Notes: a model not told the origin generated them from the letters alone. 64,000 nt of DNA from Histomonas meleagridis (GCA_020186115.1 WSYJ01000060.1:1240001-1304000), one strand, 5' to 3'. Shown: positions 48,689 to 58,803, numbered from the stretch's first letter. Numbers and translations: made by a program.

Positions 48689-49320
48689 CAAACAGATTTA
48701 CTTGTTCACGACGGTTACGGAAAGTGAACTTGTTGATGCGGAATTTGACTTGGTTTGTTCAATCATAAAATGGGTGCCAAAATCAAATCCGAGTGTTTAA
48801 TTCATTGTGATAGAATAATTTGTAACACACCAAAAATGAACATTAGAATGTGGTATTTTGCAAGCAGTTGAAAAAATTTCTCTTTATCTAATAAGATACT
48901 TTTGAATATTCACAATAACTTGTGTTAGATTTTTCTTTGTATAAACACACTTTTATTGATGTTTCTCCAGATGGATATTTGATTTTGGAAAATTCATGCA
49001 AGAAATTCAAACTGATTTCTTAAAACGTTTACACTGAAAAATCTAGATTGCGCACAAGGACTCACCATCCTAGAACAAATTCCAAGGATTTCGTACGCCT
49101 AAAAGTACTCATTTTATGGCGACAATTGTCTATTTTAAAGTATTTTCACCCTATTCATGAATAAATGTTTTTATAATTTACTAAGTGTTAATAATTCATT
49201 TGAATCAAAATAAAAAAGTTCAAATTCCAACGTTGTTACTTTCTTTAAAATCTTCAGTTAGTTTATTTTGTAATATTTGAGTCAGCATTAATGTATGCAT
49301 GTAAGTTTTACATGGATCAT
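48689..49320. other. intergenic, nothing recognised
   Basis: CGGTT at 48712-48716, about 24 bases before the RAD17 start, is the only motif I can point to. No open frame, repeat or RNA gene seen in the rest. Confidence 0.4.
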
Positions 49321-49344
49321 TTAGAATATATTTTAATAAATTCG

Positions 49345-49612
49345 TATTTATGTTATTTATTTAAAACATTACATATGTATGCATCTGAAAAAAGTGATAT
49401 TGAAATAGTTCGATTTCTTCTTGAGCAAAATGGAATTGATGTTACTGCACATTGAATTCTCTTATTTAAGATTTGCATCCATTATTTTATATTTCTTTGT
49501 TTATATTGGAAACAATGCAATTAAACTCGCATAGAAAAATGCTAATAATAAAATTGCCAAATTACTTGAACCAAATCTAAAGCTTAACGAAAAGACAGAA
49601 ATTACAAACATT
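49345..49612 (+). pseudogene. decayed ankyrin cassette with spacer
   Basis: A 29-codon ankyrin block from 49366 (TLHMYASEKSDIEIVRFLLE, QNGIDVTAH) follows TTATTTAAAACA, the 3' end of the cassette spacer seen at 15.5 and 52-53 kb. It stops at TGA 49453-49455. A further spacer-like stretch (TTTATATTTCTTTGTTTATATTGGAAA) leads to AIKLA, a TAG, then KNANNKIAKLLE, a terminal repeat. No DUF3447 head is nearby. It abuts the 3' end of the NEK kinase gene. Confidence 0.6.
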
Positions 49613-50959
49613 TTATTCGCATGCTTCTATTGCCGTTAATGTTTCTATCATTGCCAATTCCTTTTCAGGCACTTCTTTCATTTTTAGTTGACTTATTAAT
49701 TCATCTCTTTTATTTTGTCCATATTTCGAAATGAAATCGTATGCCATTTCATAATTATCTCCAAGTCCTTTTCGCGCTTCGTTTTCAAGTTTCCTTTTCC
49801 TTTCCTTTAAATTGCCAGTAATCATTTGTGGCGTTATATTCATTGGCAAAGATTTTATCGATTGTCTTGAAATTGATGATCGAACAACGCCCAATAATCG
49901 ATTTGCGTCTTTTTCGAGATGTTTCATACTTTGCATCAAAAGTTCTTCCCCAACGTTATCACCTGAAATGATCCAATTTGGCATTATTCCTTGTTCAAGT
50001 TCATCATCGTCATCTTCTTCTTCAAATGAATTCAGGTCGCTTCTACGTGGCGATGTTTTGTTGCTCCTCGGCGACGATGGCGCTGATGACTTGTGGTGCT
50101 TGTTTGTTGACTTTTGGTTCCCATGATTGCCGCTGAAATAACGCGTCAGTTTTGCTTGTAAAGCATTCAATCCTTGGCCGATGACGTCGGTTTGAATGAT
50201 GTCTTTGCACGTAGGACGTTTAGATGGGTCTTGATCAAGCATTTGGATGAGAAGATCGGTAAGACCACGTGAATAGTTATCTGGAATTGGTGGCTTTTTG
50301 CCGCTCATTATGTTGGAAAATAATTCTTCTCGTGATTGACCTGTGAATGCATGTCGGCCTGTAAGAAGTTCATAAAGAACACAACCAGCAGCCCAGATAT
50401 CAGCCGGAAATCCATACTTTTGTCCTTTAAGAAGTTCTGGGCATAGGAAAAAAGGAGTTCCTATCATTGAAGACGCAAGATTATCTTCGCCAACTTTTCG
50501 AGCAATACCAAAATCGCCAAGTTTGACAAGGCCTTTTCGAAAGAGGAAAACATTCGCTGTTTTGATATCACGATGTAAAATGTTTTGAGAATGTATGTAA
50601 TCAAGGCCAAGAATTAGTTGAGTAAATATTTGAAGAACTTGTTTTTCGGATAGCTCGTGATGAGTTTTGAGATATTTTTGGAGATCTTTTCCGTCTGCAT
50701 ATTCTTGAACAATATAAAAGTCGCCTTGTTGATCGAAGAAAGAGTCAATGTACATTATGACGTTGGGGTGGCTCATTCTGGAAAGTAATTTGGCTTCGCG
50801 TAACGCAGAATCTTTACTTTTGGAATCTTTCATGTGAATTGCTTTGACAACAACATGCTCATTGGTTTTGGTGTCCCGCATGAGGTATATCTTCCCATAA
50901 CTCCCCTTGCCAATTTGCCGGGGGTCCTTGTAGCGCTTCGTGGGGAGCGTTAAAGACAT
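49613..50959 (-). CDS. NEK (NimA-related) protein kinase
   Basis: A 448-residue kinase. The catalytic domain is at about 10-265 with IGKGSYGKIYL, Lys39 in VVVKAI, HRDIKTANVFL (His129-Asp131), DFG at 149-151, and GTPFFLCPELL, where the usual PYYMSPE is altered. A basic Ser/Pro linker (SSAPSSPRSNKTSPRRS) is followed by an acidic patch and a helical C-terminal region. NEKs are greatly expanded in trichomonads and typically act on microtubules, flagella and the cell cycle. All catalytic residues are present. Starts at an ATG. Confidence 0.92.
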   Translation of the reverse strand: MSLTLPTKRYKDPRQIGKGSYGKIYLMRDTKTNEHVVVKAIHMKDSKSKDSALREAKLLSRMSHPNVIMYIDSFFDQQGDFYIVQEYADGKDLQKYLKTHHELSEKQVLQIFTQLILGLDYIHSQNILHRDIKTANVFLFRKGLVKLGDFGIARKVGEDNLASSMIGTPFFLCPELLKGQKYGFPADIWAAGCVLYELLTGRHAFTGQSREELFSNIMSGKKPPIPDNYSRGLTDLLIQMLDQDPSKRPTCKDIIQTDVIGQGLNALQAKLTRYFSGNHGNQKSTNKHHKSSAPSSPRSNKTSPRRSDLNSFEEEDDDDELEQGIMPNWIISGDNVGEELLMQSMKHLEKDANRLLGVVRSSISRQSIKSLPMNITPQMITGNLKERKRKLENEARKGLGDNYEMAYDFISKYGQNKRDELISQLKMKEVPEKELAMIETLTAIEACE

Positions 50960-51018
50960 TATACATTTGTGTTCGAAATGATCGTTGCGTATCGTCTGAG
51001 GCTTCCATAGTCACTTTT

Positions 51019-51023
51019 CGGTT
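51019..51023. promoter_or_regulatory. CGGTT element between divergent NEK and DUF3447 genes
   Basis: CGGTT within TTTTCGGTTGTT, 60 bases from the NEK start and 84 from the DUF3447 start, in the 147 bp divergent gap. Same core as upstream of several other genes here. Confidence 0.25.
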
Positions 51024-51106
51024 GTTATGAAGCGATAGGTTGTCACTTTTTCATCCTTGATCGATTAAAATGCATTTAAAAAGTGGTGTTCGTCAAAATT
51101 ATCTAA

Positions 51107-52333
51107 ATGAATGATTTGGAAATGTTACAATTAATCCAGGAAATAATGTTTGGTTTAAATAATGAAAATATTAAGCAGTCATTAAGTTCAATGATCAATT
51201 TATTTAATACTGAATATTCATATTCTTTTAATCTAATTATTACGCAAATGGTATGTACATCCTTTGATATTAAATTTAGTAAATTTGATCCATATTTTGA
51301 ACTTATGAAAGGAATTGAAGCATTTGAAGAAACTAATAAAATAGAATTTAAAATAATTGACATATTCTTAAATAAACTTCTAGATAAAACAACACAAAAA
51401 TCATGTCATCTTATAGAAGCAATGATCAATTTGAACCTTATTGATTCAAATGTTATTGACAAATTGGTAGAACCTTATTTTATACACCGTATGGGAGAAG
51501 AAAAAATTAGAAAAAATGAAGAATTTTTGAAACAGAACATATTAAATTATGAAATGGTTTCAAAGAATGATTTCGAACTTCATAAGAAATATGTTAAAGA
51601 AGAACAAAATCCAAATGAAATAGAAAAAATAATTCGAAATGATGAAATGGAAAAACTTCAAGAAATATCATCACAAACAAATTTTGATTTTAGTCAAAAA
51701 ATTGAGAAATCACTTTATGAAAGATATGAATTTATTAATGAATGGAATGTTACATTAATTGATTATGCAGCATTTTTTGGATCAATTAAATGTTTTAAAT
51801 ATTTACTTATGAATAATGCTAATGTATATAACACAGGTAAATATGCAATTGCAGGTGGAAATCTTGAAATCATTCATTTATGTGAACAAAATTATTCATC
51901 ATTTGAAGAGTCATATGAAACAGCAATTGAATTCCATAAAAACGAAATTTTTCATTATCTTTATGATAAAAAAATAGAAGAATTGAATTTGAAACGATTA
52001 GGAAAGAAATGTATTTTATATCATAATTATGAAATTTTATCATTTTTGATTAAAGAAGGATTGAAAATTAATAATGATATCATTAATAAATCAGCAAAAA
52101 TTGGAAATTTGTTTCTAATAAAGCATTTTCTGAATGGAAGCCAACTTCCCAAAGATATTTTAGTTTATTCTTCTGGTTCTGGAAATATTGAACTTGTTAA
52201 ATATTTGTTAAAACAAAAAGTTATTGATATTAATGCTAAAAATATTCGTTTATCTTATTTAAAATATATTTTAATGATTTTATATTTCAAAATAAAATTT
52301 GGAAATTCTTTAAATTATTTGATACAACATTAG
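51107..52333 (+). CDS. DUF3447/ankyrin protein, locus B
   Basis: A 408-residue open frame from an ATG. Residues about 1-130 form a helical head (MNDLEMLQLIQEIMFGLNNE...). DUF3447-type sequence follows (EKSLYERYEFINEWNVTLID, YAAFFGSIKCFKYLLMNNAN, GKYAIAGGNLEIIHLCEQN), then ankyrin repeats to NIELVKYLLKQKVIDINAKN at 52243. The last 29 codons read into the first AT-rich spacer, giving a hydrophobic tail ending NYLIQH. If the spacers are removed in RNA, the protein would continue into the cassette array. If not, it ends here. Paralogue of the locus at 14.3 kb. Confidence 0.82.
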   Translation: MNDLEMLQLIQEIMFGLNNENIKQSLSSMINLFNTEYSYSFNLIITQMVCTSFDIKFSKFDPYFELMKGIEAFEETNKIEFKIIDIFLNKLLDKTTQKSCHLIEAMINLNLIDSNVIDKLVEPYFIHRMGEEKIRKNEEFLKQNILNYEMVSKNDFELHKKYVKEEQNPNEIEKIIRNDEMEKLQEISSQTNFDFSQKIEKSLYERYEFINEWNVTLIDYAAFFGSIKCFKYLLMNNANVYNTGKYAIAGGNLEIIHLCEQNYSSFEESYETAIEFHKNEIFHYLYDKKIEELNLKRLGKKCILYHNYEILSFLIKEGLKINNDIINKSAKIGNLFLIKHFLNGSQLPKDILVYSSGSGNIELVKYLLKQKVIDINAKNIRLSYLKYILMILYFKIKFGNSLNYLIQH

Positions 52334-53694
52334 TCTCTACATCTTTAAGTGGTCACACAGAAATAGTTAAATTACTTCTTAAACAAGAAGGAATTGATAT
52401 TAATGCAAATAATATTTTATTTGTTATTTTTGATATTTGTTTATATAATTTACTATTTCAAAACAATTTTTGGAAATTATTTCATTTATTTTGGACAGCG
52501 CTTATGTATGCAACTTATATAGGTAATATAGAAATAGTTAAACTACTTCTTGAGCAAAAAGGCATTGTTATTAATGCTGAAAACAATTATTTGTTTTATT
52601 TTATGTTTATTTTAATAGTTTTATATTTCAAAATAATGTTTGGAAATTACTTAAAATATTTCAAACAGCACTTATTTTAGCATCTGAAAATGGATATACA
52701 GAAATAGTTAAGTTACTTTTTGAACAAAAAGGAATTGATATTAATGCTAAAGATAATATTTATTTTGATATTTTAATATTTCAAAATAATAATTAGAAAT
52801 TATGTAAATCATTTCTAACAGCACTTTTATTAGCATCTAGATTTAATAAAATTGAGATTGTAAATTTATTACTTAAACATGATGATATTGATATAAATGT
52901 TAAAAACGTTATTTTATTTTTTCTGATAATTGTTTTTATAATATGAAATTTCATGATGATGTTTAAAATTTATTTATATTATTTCGAACCCCACTTGCCG
53001 AAGCTTCTTTTTATGGTCATACAGAGATAGTTAAATTGCTTCTCGAACATAAAGGTATTGATGTTAATGCAATGGATATTGTTTAATTTGATAATTTGAT
53101 ATTTCATAATAATATTTGGAAATTATATAAATTATTTAAAACAGCACTTATTCACGCATCTGAAAATGGCCATATCGATACAGTTAAATTGCTTCTTGAA
53201 CATAATGGAATTGATATTAATGCCAAAGATAATGTTTAATTTGATAATTTGATATTTCATAATAATATTTGGAAATTATATAAATTATTTGAAACAGCAC
53301 TTATTCACGCATCTGAAAATGGCCATATCGATACAGTTAAATTGCTTCTTGAACATAATGGAATTGATATTAATGCCAAAGATAATGTTTAATTTGATAA
53401 TTTGATATTTCATAATAATATTTGGAAATTATATAAATTATTTGAAACAGCACTTATTTGTGCATCTTTATATAATCAAATAGAAACAGTTAAATTACTT
53501 CTTGAACATAAAGGTATTGATATTGATACTAAAAATATTTATATTTCCTGTTTAAGATTTATTTTGTTATATTAGTATTTAAAAATAATATTTGGGAATT
53601 GTTTCATTCATTTGATACAGCATTGATGAGAGCTTCTTTTTATGGTTACACTGAAGTGGTTAAATTAATTCGTGCAAAGCGTTATAATGTTTGA
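52244..53694 (+). repeat. array of 90-bp ankyrin cassettes separated by conserved spacers
   Basis: Eight consecutive blocks of exactly 90 bp each encode one intact ankyrin repeat (TALIHASENGHIDTVKLLLE, HNGIDINAKD type): 52324-52413, 52495-52584, 52665-52754, 52818-52907, 52988-53077, 53141-53230, 53294-53383 and 53447-53536. A last block, 53617-53694, ends in TGA. The nine spacers are 80, 81, 80, 63, 80, 63, 63, 63 and 80 bp. They share TATTTCAAAATAATATTTGG and AATTATTT before ACAGCACTT, and they contain stops or shift frame. The 53.1-53.4 kb part includes near-identical 153 bp units. No block has an internal stop or indel. Confidence 0.85.
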
Positions 53695-54688
53695 AGATTT
53701 ATTTTTTAATAATAAACTTTTACCATTAAATTCTAATTAATAACTCATTTTTTACTACATAGAGATCTTAGTATGTTAAATAATTATATATTTATTATGA
53801 ATATATTTAATAATAATATGTGTTTATAATCTATCTATGGAGTAATACTTTGTATTTTGTGCTATATGCCAAGAAATTCCAAAAATTGATCATGAAAACT
53901 ATAATATTTAAAACATTGAGTGCTATTATTAATGACAATAAGTTAGCAATGAAATGTGTCTTAAGACAAAATGAAATAAGAACTTTAAAATATTAGCAAT
54001 TAATGATCTTATTTAATCAGAATTTTTTTTTGGATATTACTTTATGCAACACTAAACCTAATTAAATATGTTCATAATATTTTTCTGATCATTTTTATCA
54101 AGCAAGAAAATTTCACAGAATCAACCAATGAAATGGACTTTGTAAGAGCAAATATGAACATGGTGGAATAAATCAATTCAATGTTAACAGATAATTTCAG
54201 GGGAAAAAACAAAAAGATGATTGGAGCCTTAAATAATATTCTCGTAATTAAAAATATTTGTTAAATATTTCTTGATTTTTTTGAAACGTTGATAGGTCTG
54301 ATGAAAGTTATCACAAATAAGGGAAACATCCGATTAATGCAAACTGTATGACTGAAAGTAGCTTGGATATCCTGTTTATTGATGTAAATGAATATTAAAT
54401 ATGTGATGATATAGTTAACATCAAAATCAAATTTATAAAATAAACTTTGTAATTTTCTCTAATATTTAGTCATGTCTTCAACTTCTTATAAGCAGATGAT
54501 CCAACGATTTTCTTTCATACATCTAAATTGTTGAACTGATCCATTTGAATTTTTTGTTAAATGTGATGTGTATTTGGCGGCTGTCAGGTAAAAAAATTCA
54601 CTTTTTGATTATGATATTATCGTTATATCATTAGTCAGTTCACAAACCACTTTAGAAAAAAGTGACATCAAAAAAGGAAACTTCTGAG
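53695..54688. other. long AT-rich intergenic region
   Basis: Nearly 1 kb without a supported gene. Short frames are scattered and none resembles the ankyrin array or a mobile element. It holds the 3' flank of the cassette array and the promoter of the next gene; the GTG at 54662 is not used as a start. Confidence 0.45.
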
Positions 54689-56944
54689 ATGCACAGTCAG
54701 CTATCAAGCACGGACGAAACTACATCAGAAGAAGCTCTCCCTGATATTAATGAACAAATTGTTTATTCTGGTTCTGGTGATGCATACGATATAAATTTTA
54801 ATCCGACTTCTTCTCAAATTCAAATACCAGACTTCCCAGAAATACAAGAGGCACAATCATATAATCAGTTTTTCCAAGATTCTCTTTCTTGGAAAAAAAC
54901 TGTTCGACATTTTTTTTTATTTTCTCAATTTCCTTTGCCAATTAACAGTTTCGTACAACGACCTCAAATTGTTACTCAAGTAAGGAAAAAAGGATATTTT
55001 TCAAGACGGAAAAAGCCAATAGTTTTCACCAAACAATCAATAACACAATTAGTGACTCAAGAGCCAAATCCATATTTTTACGACAGCTATTCAGAATACA
55101 AGGAAGCTCTAATCAAGTGGGCTTCCTTAAAAGAAAACAAAATTATTCATCCATCCGAACTATCCATTAGCATTGATCAAAATCCCCCACGTCAATCCTT
55201 TAAATTCGATCCCCCAAAACTAACTCCTCCGCCTTTACTTGAATTTTTTGATAAATATCCTGAAAATCTTGATTCAATTCAATCATCATTAGATTATCTT
55301 CAAGGTGCCAAACTACAAAAAGAACCCCAAGAAACGCAAAGTAACCAATTTTTCTTTGATGATTTTCGTTATCGCCCATATTATCAAGTTGATGATTCTT
55401 CTGCAATAATTGATGACAAAACATTTTTTTTTCTTCTTAAATCCGACACCAACATCAGCAACTTTACCTCCGGTACTCTTTCTAGCATGTTTAGTTACAT
55501 TTGTAACACGTTTAGTAATTCTCGATTATTTGGAAATTTTCGAAGTCAAATGCGTCCAGACTATTTATATCGCGCTGTTCTTATTTCATCACATTTTGTA
55601 AAGTGTAACATTGAGATTATGGATCCCGAATACAACAAAATTCGACGACTTGTGAAACATGTTGAAAACAAACACTTATTAAAACTTGTACTTAATGTCA
55701 TGTGCGAAAATTATTTATTTCTTAAACTTGACATTGTATTTATCGAGCTACAACTTGAAGCGCAAATCAACATCTTAAATCCGATATTACTTGCGACCAT
55801 TGATCAAATGAGTGTCTTTTTCTCCGAGTTATATGGGAAAGACATCGCGAACATTTTCCAAAAGAATTTAACTCCTGAAAACTCATTTTGGATCGAGAAA
55901 ATGTTATCATTTATTATTGACTCCAAGTCCATTGATTTGAAATTATTTTTTTCTTTTTTCGAAAATTCTTTTTTATATTTTTTGTACAAAATTTCATTAA
56001 TTTTGCCTGAAACATTTTTAAAATTATATCATAAAATCATACATAATAATTATGTCTTAAGTGTATTATATAATGAATATACTGAACAACATTTCTTATA
56101 CGAAGAAAAATTATCGATTAAATTCATTACGTTATGTGACTTCATATTACGAATTGATAAGAAATATATAAATAATAATAATCCGAACAATGAAACGAAA
56201 TGGATTCAAGCGCATATATTCCAATGTTATGCACGAATGGAGAGAACACGCGAAGAAATGTTCGCAATATTATTGTATTCAATCATATCGAATTCCGTCA
56301 AAAAGTATAAAAATGATGAAGCAATATACAAAGTTGTGCAAATTGCGCAAGTTTGCATATCTGATAACATTATGCAAAATGGGTTTTCTGACGTTATAAT
56401 ATATTACATATTAAAATCTTATTTAGAAATGTTAAAGGTGAACTCGGCTTATAGATTATTTTATGATGAATCAGTCCTACAAAAAATTGTTTGCCCATTA
56501 TTATGTTTCGTAAGTTATAACAATAATAAAATTGCTGCACTTTCGTTCAAAATTTTCAGTACAATGTTTCTGAAGTTTACAAAATCGGCTGTTAAAATAT
56601 TCAAAAGATACACTTCAATTCTATTGAATCCGATAAAAAATTCGTTGTTTTTCCCTGACGCATTGATTTGTATGGAGGTGATCGTTCTTTTGAAAAAGTT
56701 TATATCAAAAAATTTGACAGAAAATTCGACTTCACAAATTAACGTGCCCGATGAGTTTAATTTCTTGTTGAAGCTCTTGGATGATACGAACTTTAATATA
56801 ATAAAGGCAATTGAAAAAATTAATCAATATGAAGAGATTGAAAGTTTGATACATAAAATGCATTATATAAATGATCTGAAAAAAATATTACAGAAAAATG
56901 ATAATTATCGAAAAGCAATGGCGTCGCTTTTAACAATTAGTTAA
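54689..56944 (+). CDS. helical protein of unknown function with Pro-rich N-terminal region
   Basis: A 751-residue protein from ATG 54689 (MHSQLSSTDE); the frame is open nine codons further up, but only from a GTG. Residues 1-190 are acidic and then proline-rich (FDPPKLTPPPLLEFFDKYPE) with an aromatic PYFYDSYSEYKEALIKW motif. From about 240 on it is helical-repeat-like. It has no signal or membrane helices. I do not recognise it. The layout would fit a scaffold with short linear motifs followed by an armadillo-like domain. Confidence 0.72.
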   Translation: MHSQLSSTDETTSEEALPDINEQIVYSGSGDAYDINFNPTSSQIQIPDFPEIQEAQSYNQFFQDSLSWKKTVRHFFLFSQFPLPINSFVQRPQIVTQVRKKGYFSRRKKPIVFTKQSITQLVTQEPNPYFYDSYSEYKEALIKWASLKENKIIHPSELSISIDQNPPRQSFKFDPPKLTPPPLLEFFDKYPENLDSIQSSLDYLQGAKLQKEPQETQSNQFFFDDFRYRPYYQVDDSSAIIDDKTFFFLLKSDTNISNFTSGTLSSMFSYICNTFSNSRLFGNFRSQMRPDYLYRAVLISSHFVKCNIEIMDPEYNKIRRLVKHVENKHLLKLVLNVMCENYLFLKLDIVFIELQLEAQINILNPILLATIDQMSVFFSELYGKDIANIFQKNLTPENSFWIEKMLSFIIDSKSIDLKLFFSFFENSFLYFLYKISLILPETFLKLYHKIIHNNYVLSVLYNEYTEQHFLYEEKLSIKFITLCDFILRIDKKYINNNNPNNETKWIQAHIFQCYARMERTREEMFAILLYSIISNSVKKYKNDEAIYKVVQIAQVCISDNIMQNGFSDVIIYYILKSYLEMLKVNSAYRLFYDESVLQKIVCPLLCFVSYNNNKIAALSFKIFSTMFLKFTKSAVKIFKRYTSILLNPIKNSLFFPDALICMEVIVLLKKFISKNLTENSTSQINVPDEFNFLLKLLDDTNFNIIKAIEKINQYEEIESLIHKMHYINDLKKILQKNDNYRKAMASLLTIS

Positions 56945-57405
56945 TTAATTTGATGTCAAATTTTATTTTATTATAATAATGATAAATAATTTTATTATTG
57001 CTTGAAAGGGTATAAAATGTAAAAGAAAATGTTTCTGGTTTTAATAAATATGAGCGAAATAAAATTTTGTTTTGTTTTTTAATGTTATTCTTCAATATAT
57101 AACATAAACCATTTTTTTGAATTTAATCAAGATGAGGTTTTCGAAGAACTCGACGTCTTTTTAAATGGCAAATGATGAAGAAATATGTAAAAAAAATATT
57201 AATTAATAGGTAAATTTTTTTAAATATGCGAATTGATCTATCAATAATATTAATTTTTTATTAATAAAAATTGTTACAAGTGCAAAATATAGGCATAAAG
57301 AGTTTCTAATATGACATTTCTTGTTAATGCGTATACGAAATTATCAATGAATTAAAAAATAATAAAAGGACTTTTTTAAAACACTTTTTACATATTAAAA
57401 ACAGC
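56945..57405. other. convergent intergenic, AT-rich
   Basis: Lies between the 3' ends of two genes. I looked here on the minus strand for continuation of the MCM2-like frame and found only stops in all frames. Nothing else recognised. Confidence 0.45.
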
Positions 57406-57969
57406 TCAAAACATACTGCTTATTGTTACATTAATTTCTCTTTGTGGTGCTCCAATATCACACGCAAGATGAAACAGGCATTCATTGAAAATTGGGAGTA
57501 TTGAATTAGAAGCAGAAACGGACCAAAAAGCAAGTATTGGGCAAAATGAACATAAATGATAATATGAAATCTCAAAATTTATGACATCACTATTAAGTTT
57601 GAGTAAATAAATTTTTTCATTATCTTTATCTGAAATGTAATTTTGTACAAAGTTAGAAAGTCTGTGATATATGAGATCTCGGACTTGAGGTGATTCAAAA
57701 TATTCTTGTGAAAAATTATTTTCTGTTTCCATATCTAAATCATCAATAGAAAAACATTCTTTCATTTCTTTTGGTAAGCCAATCATTGTTCGTCGTTTTA
57801 TTATATTCTTTTTCATAATTGACATTTTTTGATCAGAATCCCAGTTTAAATCATTTGGGGTTCTACTGTTAAAAGACTTTACTTTAAACACAAATTCATT
57901 CTCATCAATCGGAGCTTCAGTATAATTTTCATTTTGTGGGTTTCTAAATAAAAAATCTTCAGTTTCCAA
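57406..57969 (-). CDS. orphan MCM2 N-terminal-domain fragment
   Basis: A 187-codon frame. Residues about 92-185 match the start of the MCM N-terminal domain as in MCM2: VRDLIYHRLSNFVQNYI, YLLKLNSDVINFEISYYHLC, CPILAFWSVSASNSILPIFN, ECLFHLACDIG. It then stops at the point where MCM proteins continue with the OB fold; the zinc finger, AAA+ core and Walker motifs are all missing. The acidic N-terminus fits MCM2. There is no ATG before codon 49 (the frame opens after a TAA and starts at TTG), so this could be a pseudogene, or a short protein starting at MSIMKK. No continuation is visible downstream. Confidence 0.5.
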   Translation of the reverse strand: METEDFLFRNPQNENYTEAPIDENEFVFKVKSFNSRTPNDLNWDSDQKMSIMKKNIIKRRTMIGLPKEMKECFSIDDLDMETENNFSQEYFESPQVRDLIYHRLSNFVQNYISDKDNEKIYLLKLNSDVINFEISYYHLCSFCPILAFWSVSASNSILPIFNECLFHLACDIGAPQREINVTISSMF

Positions 57970-58027
57970 AATTCTTTATTGGCACTTTTATTTTTTGGTT
58001 GTACGAAATGTGATATGAAAATATTCA

Positions 58028-58720
58028 ATGAACAACAAAGCAAAGAAAGAGCAACAAAAAACGCCTCCAATGCCTGGAATGAAAAGCTTTGCGATAAGCT
58101 TTGCCGCCGGATATACATCTGGCATAGCCGGTGAGCTTTTCGCCACATGGCAAAATGGGCAATTTAATTCAAAAGGGTTAACTAAACCATCGTTCAAAGA
58201 CAACTGCATAATTTCTGGCTCACAGCAAGTTGCTAAAGATTTTGTTAAGGCAGCACTCAAGAAGAACCCTAAAATGTTGACACTTTCAAAATCAAATCCA
58301 TTTTTATTTGGTGCAGCAACAGGAATTCCAATGTGGGCTTTAACAAGGATAGTTGCAACACCCCTTCAAAATAGACATAACTCAAAAGCAAAACCATATG
58401 ATGGCTTCATGAAAAGTATTCTTAATGATGCAGCATATCACACAATAAAGAACGGCCTTGATGAGTACTGTGCTGCAAAAATATTTCCATGTATTCTTCC
58501 AAAGGTTGATAGCATGATTGTTCGAAAACTTGTTGAAGGATCAATTGCTGGTGTTATTGGTGGAGGAAGTTATGTTCTTGCATTCCCATTCAAGTCTATT
58601 CTTACTGGTCAAAACATTTCAGAAGCATATTCTCAATTCATCAATAATACACCAAAAGTTGCCATCAAAAAGATTGCATATACGACAGTTCATCCAAAGT
58701 ACGTCCAACTTCTTCACTAA
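58028..58720 (+). CDS. small Gly-rich hydrophobic protein, carrier-like, function unknown
   Basis: A 230-residue protein from an ATG with a basic N-terminus and several moderately hydrophobic Gly-rich helices: SFAAGYTSGIAGELFATW, FGAATGIPMWALTRIVATP, EGSIAGVIGGGSYVLAFPFK. The Gly-x3-Gly spacing and a PF-K turn vaguely recall mitochondrial carriers, which in trichomonads sit in hydrogenosomes. The canonical PxDxxKxR repeats are absent, so I do not assign it. It starts only 58 bases from the MCM2-like fragment on the other strand. Confidence 0.75.
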   Translation: MNNKAKKEQQKTPPMPGMKSFAISFAAGYTSGIAGELFATWQNGQFNSKGLTKPSFKDNCIISGSQQVAKDFVKAALKKNPKMLTLSKSNPFLFGAATGIPMWALTRIVATPLQNRHNSKAKPYDGFMKSILNDAAYHTIKNGLDEYCAAKIFPCILPKVDSMIVRKLVEGSIAGVIGGGSYVLAFPFKSILTGQNISEAYSQFINNTPKVAIKKIAYTTVHPKYVQLLH

Positions 58721-58803
58721 AACTCAATGTTTTCTTTTGTTTTTTAACCCCAGTAACTGGCAACCGTTTAAATTGAAAGACATGAAAAAAACGGATTCAA
58801 TTA

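Noticed and set aside
51103-51363. 86-codon minus-strand frame over the start of DUF3447 locus B
   Set aside because: Antisense shadow of the real plus-strand gene.
52324-53694. CRISPR-like reading of the regular repeat/spacer array
   Set aside because: The regular units are protein-coding ankyrin blocks, the spacers are conserved rather than unique, and the host is a eukaryote.
57879-58260. Two minus-strand frames of about 90 codons over the 58028 gene
   Set aside because: Antisense to a better-supported plus-strand gene of 230 codons with normal composition.
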